DNA from: Oxalobacteraceae sp. CFBP 8761 | GTDB taxonomy: Bacteria > Pseudomonadota > Gammaproteobacteria > Burkholderiales > Burkholderiaceae_D | NCBI GenBank assembly: GCA_014841595.1 | Contig: JACYUE010000006.1 | Span: 1 to 64,000 of the forward strand | DNA: 64,000 bases | Direction: 5' to 3' | Shown here: positions 1 to 8,603 of the stretch, one piece after another | Layout: every line of letters starts with the position of its first letter | How positions within the stretch are numbered: the first letter of the stretch is position 1 | Notes under the pieces: model-generated | What the model was told of the DNA's origin: nothing | Databases searched by the model: none | The model's input: only the letters and a program-made list of their open reading frames with translations | Program-made: the position numbers and the translations under genes

Positions 1-323
1 GCCGAGCACACCAGGATCGCGCCGTCCATCTGCGCAGCACCGGTAATCATGTTCTTGATGTAGTCGGCGTGGCCTGGGCAGTCAACGTGTGCGTAGTGAC
101 GGTTTTCGGTTTCGTACTCGACGTGCGCGGTGTTGATGGTGATGCCGCGTGCTTTTTCTTCCGGTGCCGCATCGATCTGATCGTAGGCCTTGGCTTCACC
201 GCCGAATTTCTTCGACAGGACGGTTGCGATAGCAGCCGTCAGGGTGGTTTTGCCGTGGTCAACGTGACCGATGGTGCCGACGTTGACGTGCGGCTTGGTC
301 CGTTCGAATTTACCTTTTGCCAT
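1..323 (-). CDS. tuf: Elongation factor Tu, N-terminal part (cut by window edge)
   Basis: Last gene of the str operon; the window holds only the first 107 codons. EF-Tu is the GTPase that carries aminoacyl-tRNA to the ribosome in the cytoplasm. The translation starts [20 protein letters not shown] and shows the P-loop GHVDHGKTT near residues 18-26, the switch region with GITINTAH, and the G3 motif DCPGHADY near residue 81. The start is the ATG at 323. It follows fusA by 84 bases, the usual rpsL-rpsG-fusA-tuf order of beta- and gammaproteobacteria. Many relatives carry a second tuf copy elsewhere, so whether this is tufA or tufB by name cannot be decided here. Confidence 0.98.
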   Translation of the reverse strand, partial: MAKGKFERTKPHVNVGTIGHVDHGKTTLTAAIATVLSKKFGGEAKAYDQIDAAPEEKARGITINTAHVEYETENRHYAHVDCPGHADYIKNMITGAAQMDGAILVCS

Positions 324-407
324 TTCCAGATTCCTTTAAAGAAACGATATGTTCTGTTTAAAGGGAGACAGGACGTCCCGTCTCCCTTGAATTGCTTGTA
401 TTGCTGA

Positions 408-2513
408 TTACTTCGACTTGGCAGTGACGATAGCGTCAATCACGTGCTTAGGCGCTTCCGAATAGTGCTTGAATTCCATCGTGTAGGTCGCACGGCCCTG
501 GGTCGCCGAACGCAGCGAGGTCGAGTAACCAAACATTTCCGACAGTGGCACTTCGGCTTTGATGATCTTGCCGCCGCCGCCTGGAATTTCGTCCATACCC
601 TGCACCATACCGCGACGCGACGACAGATCGCCCATCACGTTACCGGCGTAGTCTTCCGGCGTTTCGACTTCGACCGACATCATCGGCTCGAGGATGACAG
701 GGTTGGCTTTACGGCAGCCGTCCTTGAATGCCATCGAACCGGCCATGCGGAACGCGTTTTCGTTCGAGTCAACGTCGTGGTACGAACCGAAGGTCAGGGT
801 GACTTTGACGTCAACCACTGGGTAACCGGCCAGCACGCCCGAGGTCAGGGTTTCGCGCACACCTTTTTCGACTGCAGGGATGTATTCGCGTGGAACCACA
901 CCGCCCTTGATCGCGTCGATGAACTCGAAGCCTTTGCCCGGCTCTTGCGGCTCGATCGTCAGGACTGCGTGACCGTACTGACCACGACCGCCCGACTGCT
1001 TGACGAACTTGCCTTCGACGTCGGTGACTGCCTTGCGGATCGTTTCGCGGTACGCAACCTGTGGCTTGCCGACAGTTGCTTCCACGTTGAATTCGCGCTT
1101 CATGCGGTCAACGATAATTTCCAGGTGCAGCTCGCCCATACCACCGATGATGGTCTGGCCCGATTCTTCATCGGTACGCACGCGGAACGACGGATCTTCT
1201 TGTGCCAGGCGGTTCAGTGCCAGGCCCATTTTTTCCTGGTCGGCCTTGGTTTTTGGCTCGACTGCCTGCTGAATCACCGGCTCAGGGAAGACCATCTTTT
1301 CCAGCGTGATGATCGACGATGGATCGCACAGGGTTTCGCCCGTGGTTGCATCTTTCAGGCCGACCGCAGCGGCGATGTCGCCGGCGTGGACTTCCTTGAT
1401 TTCTTCGCGCTGGTTCGCGTGCATCTGCAGAATACGACCAAGACGTTCTTTCTTGTTCTTGATCGGATTGTAGACGGTGTCGCCCGACTTGATCGTGCCG
1501 GAGTAGACGCGGAAGAAGATCAGCTGACCAACGAACGGGTCGGTCATGATCTTGAATGCCAGCGCCGAGAATTTCTCGTCGTCCTTGGCTTCACGAATGA
1601 CTGGCTCGTCGTCTTCATCCACGCCCTTGACTGGCGGAATGTCGATTGGCGATGGCAGGTATTCGATCACGCCGTCGAGCATGGCTTGCACGCCCTTGTT
1701 CTTGAACGCGGTGCCGCACATCATCGGGACGATTTCCGACGCGATGGTACGCTGGCGCAGAGCGGCCTTGATCTCTTCTTCCGAGAGGTCGCCTTCGTCC
1801 AGATACTTGTTCATCAGCTCTTCGTTCGCTTCAGCAGCGGTCTCGACGAGCTTTTCACGCCATTCGTTGGCTTCGTCCTGCAGTTCTGCAGGGATATCGC
1901 GGTAGTCGAACTTCATGCCCTGCGACGCGTCGTCCCAGTACACGGCCTTCATCTTGACCAGATCGACCACGCCCAGGAAGTTCTCTTCGGCGCCGATCGG
2001 GATCTGCAGCGGAATCGGGTTTGCCTTCAGGCGAGCACGCATCTGCTCGTAGACCTTGAAGAAGTTCGCGCCGGTACGGTCCATCTTGTTGACGAAGGCC
2101 AGACGTGGAACTTTGTACTTGTTAGCCTGACGCCACACGGTTTCCGACTGTGGCTGCACGCCGCCGACTGCGCAGTAAACCATGCAGGCGCCGTCGAGCA
2201 CGCGCATCGAGCGTTCGACTTCAATGGTGAAGTCAACGTGGCCCGGGGTGTCGATGATGTTGATGTGGTGCGGGGCGAAGTTGTTGGCCATACCGCTCCA
2301 GAAGCAGGTCGTCGCTGCCGAAGTAATGGTAATGCCGCGCTCTTGCTCTTGCTCCATCCAGTCCATCGTCGCTGCGCCATCGTGCACTTCGCCGATTTTG
2401 TGGTTGACGCCCGTGTAGAACAGGACGCGCTCGGTGGTGGTGGTTTTACCAGCATCGATGTGAGCCGAAATACCGATGTTGCGGTAGCGCTCGATGGGGG
2501 TCTTGCGTGCCAT
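408..2513 (-). CDS. fusA: Elongation factor G
   Basis: EF-G, the GTPase that drives ribosomal translocation and, with RRF, ribosome recycling. At 701 residues it has normal bacterial length. The start [14 protein letters not shown] is followed by the P-loop [13 protein letters not shown] near residues 17-29, the G3 motif DTPGHVDF and the G4 motif NKMD, then domains II-V ending at a lysine-rich tail. It lies third in the str operon, 130 bases after rpsG. Codon use is that of a highly expressed gene. Nothing odd is visible. The very long open frame on the opposite strand of this gene is a coding shadow. Confidence 0.99.
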   Translation of the reverse strand: MARKTPIERYRNIGISAHIDAGKTTTTERVLFYTGVNHKIGEVHDGAATMDWMEQEQERGITITSAATTCFWSGMANNFAPHHINIIDTPGHVDFTIEVERSMRVLDGACMVYCAVGGVQPQSETVWRQANKYKVPRLAFVNKMDRTGANFFKVYEQMRARLKANPIPLQIPIGAEENFLGVVDLVKMKAVYWDDASQGMKFDYRDIPAELQDEANEWREKLVETAAEANEELMNKYLDEGDLSEEEIKAALRQRTIASEIVPMMCGTAFKNKGVQAMLDGVIEYLPSPIDIPPVKGVDEDDEPVIREAKDDEKFSALAFKIMTDPFVGQLIFFRVYSGTIKSGDTVYNPIKNKKERLGRILQMHANQREEIKEVHAGDIAAAVGLKDATTGETLCDPSSIITLEKMVFPEPVIQQAVEPKTKADQEKMGLALNRLAQEDPSFRVRTDEESGQTIIGGMGELHLEIIVDRMKREFNVEATVGKPQVAYRETIRKAVTDVEGKFVKQSGGRGQYGHAVLTIEPQEPGKGFEFIDAIKGGVVPREYIPAVEKGVRETLTSGVLAGYPVVDVKVTLTFGSYHDVDSNENAFRMAGSMAFKDGCRKANPVILEPMMSVEVETPEDYAGNVMGDLSSRRGMVQGMDEIPGGGGKIIKAEVPLSEMFGYSTSLRSATQGRATYTMEFKHYSEAPKHVIDAIVTAKSK

Positions 2514-2643
2514 AATTTTTCCTAAATCTTTGAATGGACAAAACCGAGCATCATCTTGATGATCAAAATGAGCCCGGCCTGAACAACAGATACTACGGGG
2601 ACGTTAGCACAAGGAAATAATCCCCCTACCTTCGCCCTTTTGC

Positions 2644-3114
2644 TTAGAAGCGGAAGTGCGAGAACGCCTTGTTCGCTTCTGCCATACGGTGCACTTCGTC
2701 ACGACGCTTCATCGCGCCGCCGCGGCCTTCAGCCGCTTCCAGCAGTTCACCACCCAGACGTTGCGGCATGGATTTTTCGCTGCGCTTGTTTGCGGCTTCG
2801 CGCAACCAACGCATGGACAGCGCCATACGACGAACCGGACGAACTTCCACTGGCACCTGGTAGTTGGCGCCACCGACACGGCGGGACTTGACTTCCACCA
2901 GCGGCTTAGCGTTGTTGATCGCGGTCGTGAACACTTCCAGCGGGTCTTTGCCCGACTTGGATTGAATGTGTTCGAATGCACCGTAGATGATGTTTTCTGC
3001 AACCGACTTTTTGCCGGACAGCATCAGAACGTTGACGAATTTGGCGACATCCTGGTTACCGAATTTTGGATCCGGCAGGATTTCGCGCTTGGGTACTTCA
3101 CGACGACGTGGCAT
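2644..3114 (-). CDS. rpsG: 30S ribosomal protein S7
   Basis: S7 nucleates folding of the 3' domain of 16S rRNA and contacts tRNA in the E site. The 156-residue product has the family's usual length and begins [19 protein letters not shown]; the conserved stretch with [19 protein letters not shown] lies in the middle. In E. coli S7 is the translational repressor of the str operon and acts at the rpsL-rpsG junction. The 135-base gap here (3115-3249) is the place where such control could act, but I did not fold it. Start chosen at the ATG that gives the standard S7 N-terminus. Confidence 0.98.
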   Translation of the reverse strand: MPRRREVPKREILPDPKFGNQDVAKFVNVLMLSGKKSVAENIIYGAFEHIQSKSGKDPLEVFTTAINNAKPLVEVKSRRVGGANYQVPVEVRPVRRMALSMRWLREAANKRSEKSMPQRLGGELLEAAEGRGGAMKRRDEVHRMAEANKAFSHFRF

Positions 3115-3249
3115 TTCAATTCCTTCATGTCTTCAGTTGAGTGCACGCTGTGCACTCGCGAAAGGCCCTCTTGACCCTTCACTTACTCGGCCTTGCGGCC
3201 GGCTCAACTTATCTAATTAATGTGACGTGTCTGTGACACGACCATAGAA

Positions 3250-3633
3250 TTACTTCTTAGCAGCCTTAGCACGCTTCGCGCCGTACTTCGAGCGAGCTTG
3301 CTTACGGTCTTTGACGCCCTGGGTATCCAGTGCACCGCGAACCATGTGGTAACGCACACCTGGCAAGTCTTTAACACGACCGCCGCGCAGCAGCACGACA
3401 CTGTGTTCTTGCAGGTTGTGGCCTTCACCGCCGATGTACGAAATGACTTCGAAACCGTTGGTCAGACGCACTTTGGCGACTTTACGCAGCGCCGAGTTTG
3501 GCTTCTTAGGCGTGGTGGTGTACACACGGGTGCACACGCCGCGCTTTTGCGGGCAGTTTTCCAGTGCCGGCGACTTGCTCTTCACAACCGCAGCTTCACG
3601 CGGTTTGCGAATCAGTTGATTGATGGTTGGCAT
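3250..3633 (-). CDS. rpsL: 30S ribosomal protein S12
   Basis: First gene of the str operon. S12 sits at the decoding centre and is the streptomycin target. The product is 127 residues, starts [14 protein letters not shown], and contains the conserved loops [19 protein letters not shown] and [13 protein letters not shown]. The lysines at the classical streptomycin-resistance sites (in PKKPNS and GRVKDLPG) are both lysine, as in sensitive strains. The promoter is visible about 175 bases upstream, giving a leader of roughly 165 nucleotides. Confidence 0.98.
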   Translation of the reverse strand: MPTINQLIRKPREAAVVKSKSPALENCPQKRGVCTRVYTTTPKKPNSALRKVAKVRLTNGFEVISYIGGEGHNLQEHSVVLLRGGRVKDLPGVRYHMVRGALDTQGVKDRKQARSKYGAKRAKAAKK

Positions 3634-3806
3634 CGTTCCTAATCCAACAAAGTACTACTCATTAATGACCCGAACCTGCAACGTGCTGATCCGGGGACTG
3701 AAACCTAGTCCCGATGACAATGACAAAGACAGGCGACGAAAGCCACTCAGTAAATGGAGCGGCTGCGAATGCGTATACGATGTGCAGAATAAATCGAGAA
3801 CCTGCG

Positions 3807-3835
3807 AGTATAGACGCATTGTGATGATGGGTCAA
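3807..3835 (-). promoter_or_regulatory. Sigma-70 promoter of the str operon
   Basis: On the minus strand the -35 box TTGACC (3835-3830) and the -10 box TATACT (3812-3807) are separated by exactly 17 bases, an almost ideal sigma-70 promoter. It points at rpsL, the first gene of the str operon. The transcript would start near 3800 and carry a leader of about 165 nucleotides. I saw no closer promoter. Confidence 0.85.
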
Positions 3836-3904
3836 CCAGTTTGCTGATTTTGCAGGCAGTCGTTCGCCGTCTTGACGCAGACTGTGGTCGATGTGGCATC
3901 ACTG

Positions 3905-4792
3905 CTACAACTCGGCGTGCCGGGCGATCTCGACAAACGCATCCAGGTACGTGGTGCCGGCATCGACTTCGCGCGTGCCCAGGAAAATCTGCTTGAACAC
4001 GCCCGCCTCCCCCAGCCGCACGGGCGCCACCGGCATGCGGCCCGCGTATTCCTCGACCAGCCAGCGCGGCAGCGCCGCCACGCCGCGACCGCTGGCCACC
4101 ATCTGCAGCATGATGTCGGTGGTCTCGATTGCCTTGCGCTCGCGCGGCGCGCAGCCGGCCGGCACGAAGAACTGGTTATAGATGTCGAGCCGCTCGATAT
4201 CGACCGGGTACGTGATCAGGACTTCATCGGACAAGTCGCGCGGCGTCGCATGCGCGCGCCCGGCCAGCCGATGGCCGCTGTGCACTACCAGCACCTGCTC
4301 GAAGTCGAACACGGGCACGAAGCGCAGCCCCGGCTTGAACAGCGGATCGGGCGTGACGAGCAAGTCGATCTCGTAGCCCAGCAGCGCCTTCAGGCCGCCG
4401 AACTGGAAACGCTGCTTGACGTCGACATCGACCTCGGGCCACGCAGCCAGATAGGGTTCGACCACTTTCAGCAGCCACTGATAGCACGGATGGCACTCCA
4501 TCCCGATGCGCAGCGACCCGCGCTCGCCACGCGCGTAGGCCAGCATCTGGCCTTCGGCGTGTTCGAGCTGCGGCAGCACCCGCTCGGCCAGCGCCAGCAG
4601 CGCGTGGCCAGCCTGGGTCAGGCGCAGCGAGCGGCCTTCGCGCGTCCACACCGGCGTGCCCAGCCCCACTTCGAGCTTCTTGACCGCGTGGCTCAGCGCA
4701 GACTGGGTCAGGCACAGCACGTCGGCAGCGGCGGTCAGTGAACCGCGGCGATCGACCTCGCGGATGATGGACAGGTGAATGCGTTCGATCAT
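3905..4792 (-). CDS. metR: LysR-type regulator of the MetR type
   Basis: A 295-residue LysR-type transcription regulator. The winged helix-turn-helix occupies about residues 1-60 (GSLTAAADVLCLTQSALSHA). The effector domain closely follows E. coli MetR, including the stretch around ECHPCYQWLL, FDFEQVLVVHSGHRL, ITYPVDIERLD and the segment QMVASGRGVAALPRWLVEE. MetR activates metE and other methionine genes in response to homocysteine. Here no met gene is adjacent: upstream on the same strand is an alpha/beta hydrolase and downstream is rpsL, so the target cannot be read from context. The name rests on family resemblance only. The ATG at 4792 gives the normal LysR N-terminus. Confidence 0.8.
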   Translation of the reverse strand: MIERIHLSIIREVDRRGSLTAAADVLCLTQSALSHAVKKLEVGLGTPVWTREGRSLRLTQAGHALLALAERVLPQLEHAEGQMLAYARGERGSLRIGMECHPCYQWLLKVVEPYLAAWPEVDVDVKQRFQFGGLKALLGYEIDLLVTPDPLFKPGLRFVPVFDFEQVLVVHSGHRLAGRAHATPRDLSDEVLITYPVDIERLDIYNQFFVPAGCAPRERKAIETTDIMLQMVASGRGVAALPRWLVEEYAGRMPVAPVRLGEAGVFKQIFLGTREVDAGTTYLDAFVEIARHAEL

Positions 4793-4844
4793 GGGACAGG
4801 CGCAGAATGGATGGATGGGCGTATCGATGTGGCCGGGAAAGCCA

Positions 4845-5819
4845 TCAAGGCGCGGGCGCGGCGCCCTGCTGCAAAAAGTCGGCGATCGACTTCACCAGCA
4901 AGGGCGAAACAGGCAAGCTTGGGTCGCCATAGCTGGCAACCTGCAGTTCCGGCACCGCGCGCACGTGCTTGAACACGTGGTTCATGCCCGGAATGATCGC
5001 CAGCTTCGCCCCCGGGCGGGCACCGTGCAGCCGGTTGGCCTGCACCACGTCCACTTGGATATCGGTATTGCCCTGCACGACCAGCACCGGCATCGTCAGC
5101 TCCGCGATGCGCTGCGCCGGCACATACTTGAACCACGAAATCAGATACGGCTGCACGCTCGGCCGGAACAGCGTTGCCAGCGCCGGAGGTACCGGATCGA
5201 CGACCGCGCCGCTTTCCAGCGACACCAGAATGCGCTCGCTTTCCTTTTCCAGCTCGGGTGGCAGCTTGCCTTCGAGCTGCTTGCGCATCAGGGTCGAGGC
5301 GCCATCGGCAATGCCGGCAATCGACACGAATGCCGCCGCATCGGCCTGCCGCGCCGCCAGCATCCCGATCAGCGAGCCTTCGCTGTGCCCGATCACGGCC
5401 ACCGACGCGAAGCGCGTATCGGCCTTGAGTCTCGCGATCCAGGCCGCCGCATCGTCGACGAACATCTCGAAGCGCAGCGCCGATTCGGCAGAACCGGCCG
5501 CATGGCTGCCACCGATCCCCCGCTTGTCGTAGCGGACCGTCGCGATGCCGGCCTCGGCCAGCCCGGCGGCCAGCAGTTTGAGACTGTCGTTGCGGCCCGG
5601 GATCATCGAGCTGTTGCCGTCACGGTCCGTCGGCCCCGAACCGGCAATCAGCAAGGCCACGCGCGGCTTGTCGGTCCCCGCCGGCAGTTCGAGCGTCCCG
5701 GCCAGCTGCCCGGTGGGCGTGTCGAGCGTGATCGGTGTCTCGGCCGCATGGGTTTGTGAAGCGATACCACCGATGAACAGCAGCAGGCTGCAAAGACGAA
5801 CGGCAAAGTTGGCAGACAT
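4845..5819 (-). CDS. Exported alpha/beta hydrolase
   Basis: A secreted serine hydrolase of about 324 residues. The N-terminus is a Sec signal peptide (VRLCSLLLFIGGIASQTHAA). The catalytic nucleophile lies in the elbow VIGHSEGSLIG; the family motif LLIAGSGPTDRDGNS sits near the start of the mature protein; a likely acid is in VQGNTDIQVD and the histidine is in PGMNHVFKHV. Substrate unknown; esterase or peptidase activity is plausible. An ATG at 5831 is in frame, but the stretch AAGGA just before the ATG at 5819 looks like its ribosome-binding site, so the later start is preferred. It lies 31 bases after the small membrane protein gene and may be co-transcribed with it. Confidence 0.85.
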   Translation of the reverse strand: MSANFAVRLCSLLLFIGGIASQTHAAETPITLDTPTGQLAGTLELPAGTDKPRVALLIAGSGPTDRDGNSSMIPGRNDSLKLLAAGLAEAGIATVRYDKRGIGGSHAAGSAESALRFEMFVDDAAAWIARLKADTRFASVAVIGHSEGSLIGMLAARQADAAAFVSIAGIADGASTLMRKQLEGKLPPELEKESERILVSLESGAVVDPVPPALATLFRPSVQPYLISWFKYVPAQRIAELTMPVLVVQGNTDIQVDVVQANRLHGARPGAKLAIIPGMNHVFKHVRAVPELQVASYGDPSLPVSPLLVKSIADFLQQGAAPAP

Positions 5820-5850
5820 GGCTTCCTTCATGCGTGGTTGGACTGCGCTT

Positions 5851-6345
5851 TCAGGCCGCGGCGGCAACAATGCCCTGCTCACGGCAAAATTCGATGATGC
5901 GCTGCAGCGCGGCCTCGGCCTCGTGCTCTTCCAGGCCGATGCCGAAGTGGTAGCGATGGGTGGCGGTATCGATCTCGATGCGGCCCTGGCCAAACCCCAG
6001 CGCATCCCATTTGCCTTCAGGCGTCCAGGCCTCATGTTTGGGCAACAGGCGCACGGCGCGTATTTCGTGGACCATGAGCGCCAGCGGCACCGACGACGGC
6101 AAGCTGCCTTCGCGCGCGATGTACAGCGCATCCTGGAACACGAAATTGCGATACAGCGCCCACGCCGCCAGGACCATGATGACCAGCGCGCCGACGGTCA
6201 GCAACATGAATCCGAACGACCCGTCGTGCTCCCAGCCATTGCCCAGGCCCGACGCCACGACCCAGACGAAGACCACCGACATGAACGCCGGGAAGCCCCG
6301 TTTCTGGGTGGGACAAACGATATGCAGGGTGGGACTGGGACGCAT
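5851..6345 (-). CDS. Small membrane protein, unknown function
   Basis: Not recognised as a named family. About 164 residues with two membrane segments (FMSVVFVWVVASGLGNGW and FGFMLLTVGALVIMVLAAWALY) followed by a soluble C-terminal half that reads like a PH-like or beta-rich domain (EIDTATHRYHFGIGLEEHEAE). An upstream in-frame ATG at 6378 gives an arginine-rich extension that looks like non-coding sequence, so the ATG at 6345, preceded by a purine-rich AAGAAGAGGA, is chosen. Same strand as the hydrolase below it and the AraC regulator above it. Confidence 0.65.
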   Translation of the reverse strand: MRPSPTLHIVCPTQKRGFPAFMSVVFVWVVASGLGNGWEHDGSFGFMLLTVGALVIMVLAAWALYRNFVFQDALYIAREGSLPSSVPLALMVHEIRAVRLLPKHEAWTPEGKWDALGFGQGRIEIDTATHRYHFGIGLEEHEAEAALQRIIEFCREQGIVAAAA

Positions 6346-6407
6346 TCCTCTTCTTCGGCGGCGACAATGACCGCGCACGATACCATTTTCGCGGCAGTGC
6401 AGCGAAA

Positions 6408-7445
6408 TCAGACGTGCTGCAGGTGCCCTGCGAACCAGCCCAGCTCTCCGGCCAGCGCAGCGCGGATCGGTCCCGGGGTGAGGCCCGTCCAGCGCTTGAA
6501 CGAGCGCCGGAAGTTGGCCACGTCATGAAAGCCCAAGTGGCGCGCCACCGCGTCATTGTCGGCGCCCTCGGCCTGGAACAGCCAGAGCGCCACGTGCGTG
6601 CGCACCCCGTCGAGCTCACCCTGGAAATGGGTATGGTGCCGCAGCAGCTGACGCTTGAAGGTGGCCGGGCTGACGCCGAAGTCGCCCGCCGTGCGCTCGA
6701 GCGTGGGCGCGTCGCGCACGCGCGCCAGCAGGTAATCGTAGAGCGCCGCCAGCAGGCCGGGCGCCTCGCGGGGTTCCAGTTCGGCCGCCTGGTGCGCCAG
6801 GCGCGCCGCCATCTCGCTGGCGCGCGGCCATGGACGGTCGAGCCAGCCGGACGGCAGCAGCATCGCGTCGAGCTGGCAGCCGAAGCGCAGTTCGGCGCCA
6901 AGATGAACATGATGCTGCTCGATGTGGCGCGGCGCGCCGCGATTGAAGCAGAAGCGCCACGGCAGGCGCTCGCCGCCCAGCCAGCGGCACAGCGCCACTA
7001 CGGCGGTCATGTGCATCTCGACCAGCGCCGGCCGCAGGCTCGGCGCGCCATACGCATCGACCCAGTACAGCAGCGCTACGTCGTCCCAGGTCTCGAAGCG
7101 CGGGCGCAGCAGCGGCGTCAGGCCGGCGTGGAAGCGGCACAGCGTCTGCAGCAGCGTGCGCAGGTTCGGCGCCTGCGCCAGCGCGTGGCTGGCTGCGCCG
7201 TCGTGCCCTGGCAGCAGTTGCTGGCCCAGCATGAAGCTGGTGTCCGGGCTGTCCAGCAGGCGCAGGGTGTTCGCCAGCTGCTGCAGGTACTGGCCAGCAG
7301 ATGTTGCGCTGCCGGCACCCGGGTCGCCGCATCCGCGCAGCAGGTCGGCGTCAAGCGCATCGCGCGAGCGGCCGTATTCCAGCGCCAGCGCGCTGTGGCG
7401 GCGCGCCGCGGGCGAGGCCGCCGTGGCGGCCTGCCAGGCGATCAC
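6408..7445 (-). CDS. AraC-family transcription regulator
   Basis: About 345 residues. The N-terminal two thirds resemble the arabinose-binding-like domain of the OruR/ArgR type of AraC regulators (region with LLQTLCRFHAGLTPLLRP and WVDAYGAP). The C-terminus carries the two helix-turn-helix motifs (ERTAGDFGVSPATFKRQLL and VARHLGFHDVANFRRSFKRW, then TGLTPGPIRAAL). The likely start is GTG at 7445, which overlaps the TGA stop of the GGDEF gene as GTGA, a sign of translational coupling; the open frame continues to an upstream ATG inside the GGDEF gene but that extension has no regulator-like sequence. Target unknown. Confidence 0.8.
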   Translation of the reverse strand: MIAWQAATAASPAARRHSALALEYGRSRDALDADLLRGCGDPGAGSATSAGQYLQQLANTLRLLDSPDTSFMLGQQLLPGHDGAASHALAQAPNLRTLLQTLCRFHAGLTPLLRPRFETWDDVALLYWVDAYGAPSLRPALVEMHMTAVVALCRWLGGERLPWRFCFNRGAPRHIEQHHVHLGAELRFGCQLDAMLLPSGWLDRPWPRASEMAARLAHQAAELEPREAPGLLAALYDYLLARVRDAPTLERTAGDFGVSPATFKRQLLRHHTHFQGELDGVRTHVALWLFQAEGADNDAVARHLGFHDVANFRRSFKRWTGLTPGPIRAALAGELGWFAGHLQHV

Positions 7446-8311
7446 GCGGGGTCCATCTGACGATCCATCTGCCGACACAGCGCGCCAAGGAGCGCATCGG
7501 GCGCGCCGCGCGCCGGCGCGCAGCCATGGCGCAGCGTGATGTGCACCCGGCCGCCCGGTGCGTGGTGGCACATCGACGACACCATGCGGCACAGATGGTC
7601 GGCCGCGGCGCGCGCCTCCGGCTCGGCCAGGCCCGGCATCAGCACGGCAAAGCGGTCACCCGCATAGCGGCACAGCAGGTCGTCGTTGCGCAGGTTCAGC
7701 AGCAGCATGTGGGCGACCGCCTGCAGCGCGCGGTCGCCCTCGGGCTGGCCGTGCTCACGGTTGATGCGGTGGAAGGCGTCGATATCGAACAGCACCAGCG
7801 AGCCAACGCCGTCCGTCCGTTTGCTCTCGATATGCAGCTGCGCGCGCAGGTAGGCCGCATCGGCCAGCTGGGTGATGCGGTCGAACGGTCGGTGGTTGCG
7901 AAACAGCCGTTCGCGCTTGCGCATGTGGTCCGACAGCGTGGCCTGCTCGCGCCGCCAGTACACCATGCCGGCGGTCAGGACCAGCATCCCCAGCGGCAGC
8001 AGCGCCTCCAGCACGTTGTCCCACAGCGCCGACTTCTCGACATCGAACACTTCATCCAGGCAGTCGGCCCACGACCCCAGCATGATGCAGGCCAGGCCGC
8101 CCGCCAGCAGGCGCGTGACCACGCCGTCGGGCCGGCTGGCCAGCACCAATCCGCACCACAGCGCCGCCAGCAGGGCCGTGCCGCCCTCGCTGGCGATGTC
8201 CACCAGATCCCATGCCGCGAACGGGATGGCCGGACCGGCGCCGGCAAACAGAAACACGACGGCGCCGAGCAGGCCGACGATCAACAGAGCTTGGCGGATC
8301 AGGGGAGACAT
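7442..8311 (-). CDS. Membrane GGDEF-domain protein with degenerate active site
   Basis: About 289 residues. The N-terminal ~125 residues hold several membrane helices (IRQALLIVGLLGAVVFLFAG, TALLAALWCGLVLASR, LLAGGLACIMLGSWA, LEALLPLGMLVLTAGMVYW). The C-terminal half is a GGDEF domain (FDIDAFHRINREHGQPEGD), but the signature reads AGDRF in RYAGDRFAVLM instead of GGDEF, so cyclase activity is doubtful. The RxxD inhibitory site (RNDD) five residues upstream is intact, so it may still bind c-di-GMP. The gene overlaps the AraC gene by four bases. Start at 8311 is uncertain; 8344 is an in-frame alternative. Confidence 0.8.
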   Translation of the reverse strand: MSPLIRQALLIVGLLGAVVFLFAGAGPAIPFAAWDLVDIASEGGTALLAALWCGLVLASRPDGVVTRLLAGGLACIMLGSWADCLDEVFDVEKSALWDNVLEALLPLGMLVLTAGMVYWRREQATLSDHMRKRERLFRNHRPFDRITQLADAAYLRAQLHIESKRTDGVGSLVLFDIDAFHRINREHGQPEGDRALQAVAHMLLLNLRNDDLLCRYAGDRFAVLMPGLAEPEARAAADHLCRMVSSMCHHAPGGRVHITLRHGCAPARGAPDALLGALCRQMDRQMDPA

Positions 8312-8537
8312 GGGCGGCGCGGTCAGGGAAGATCGCCGGAACATAGCGCAACCAGATGACCGCAGGATGACAGGATGGCAAAACTGTGGCGCCATGGCAC
8401 AGGGTCAAAACAGCTCACATAAAACCGCGCAGGGCATCCCGGCTCACTGCCCACCCGGTGGTGTTGTCAAAGCCGGCAGGGTCAATTCGGCTCAGGCACA
8501 CCGTGCACCGCGCCAGACACGGGATAACGACCGGAAG

Positions 8538-8566
8538 TCGTCACCGATAGGTCACATTCAGGCACC
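8538..8566 (+). promoter_or_regulatory. Possible Pho box upstream of the receptor-phytase pair
   Basis: In the divergent 292-base gap between the GGDEF gene and the TonB receptor, heptamers TCGTCAC and AGGTCAC are spaced 11 bases start to start, with a weaker third unit AGGCACC after another four-base spacer. This 7+4+7 direct-repeat layout with TCA cores is that of PhoB sites (consensus CTGTCAT repeats). The match is partial, and no -10 was fixed with confidence. The rest of the gap shows no other clear feature. Confidence 0.4.
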
Positions 8567-8603
8567 AGAATCCGCCGCATCCCAACCGATTGGATTCTCC
8601 CCC

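Noticed and set aside
444..2525. Very long open frame opposite fusA
   Set aside because: It mirrors a highly expressed, strongly codon-biased gene; the translation is His/Arg/Val-rich with no family resemblance. A coding shadow.
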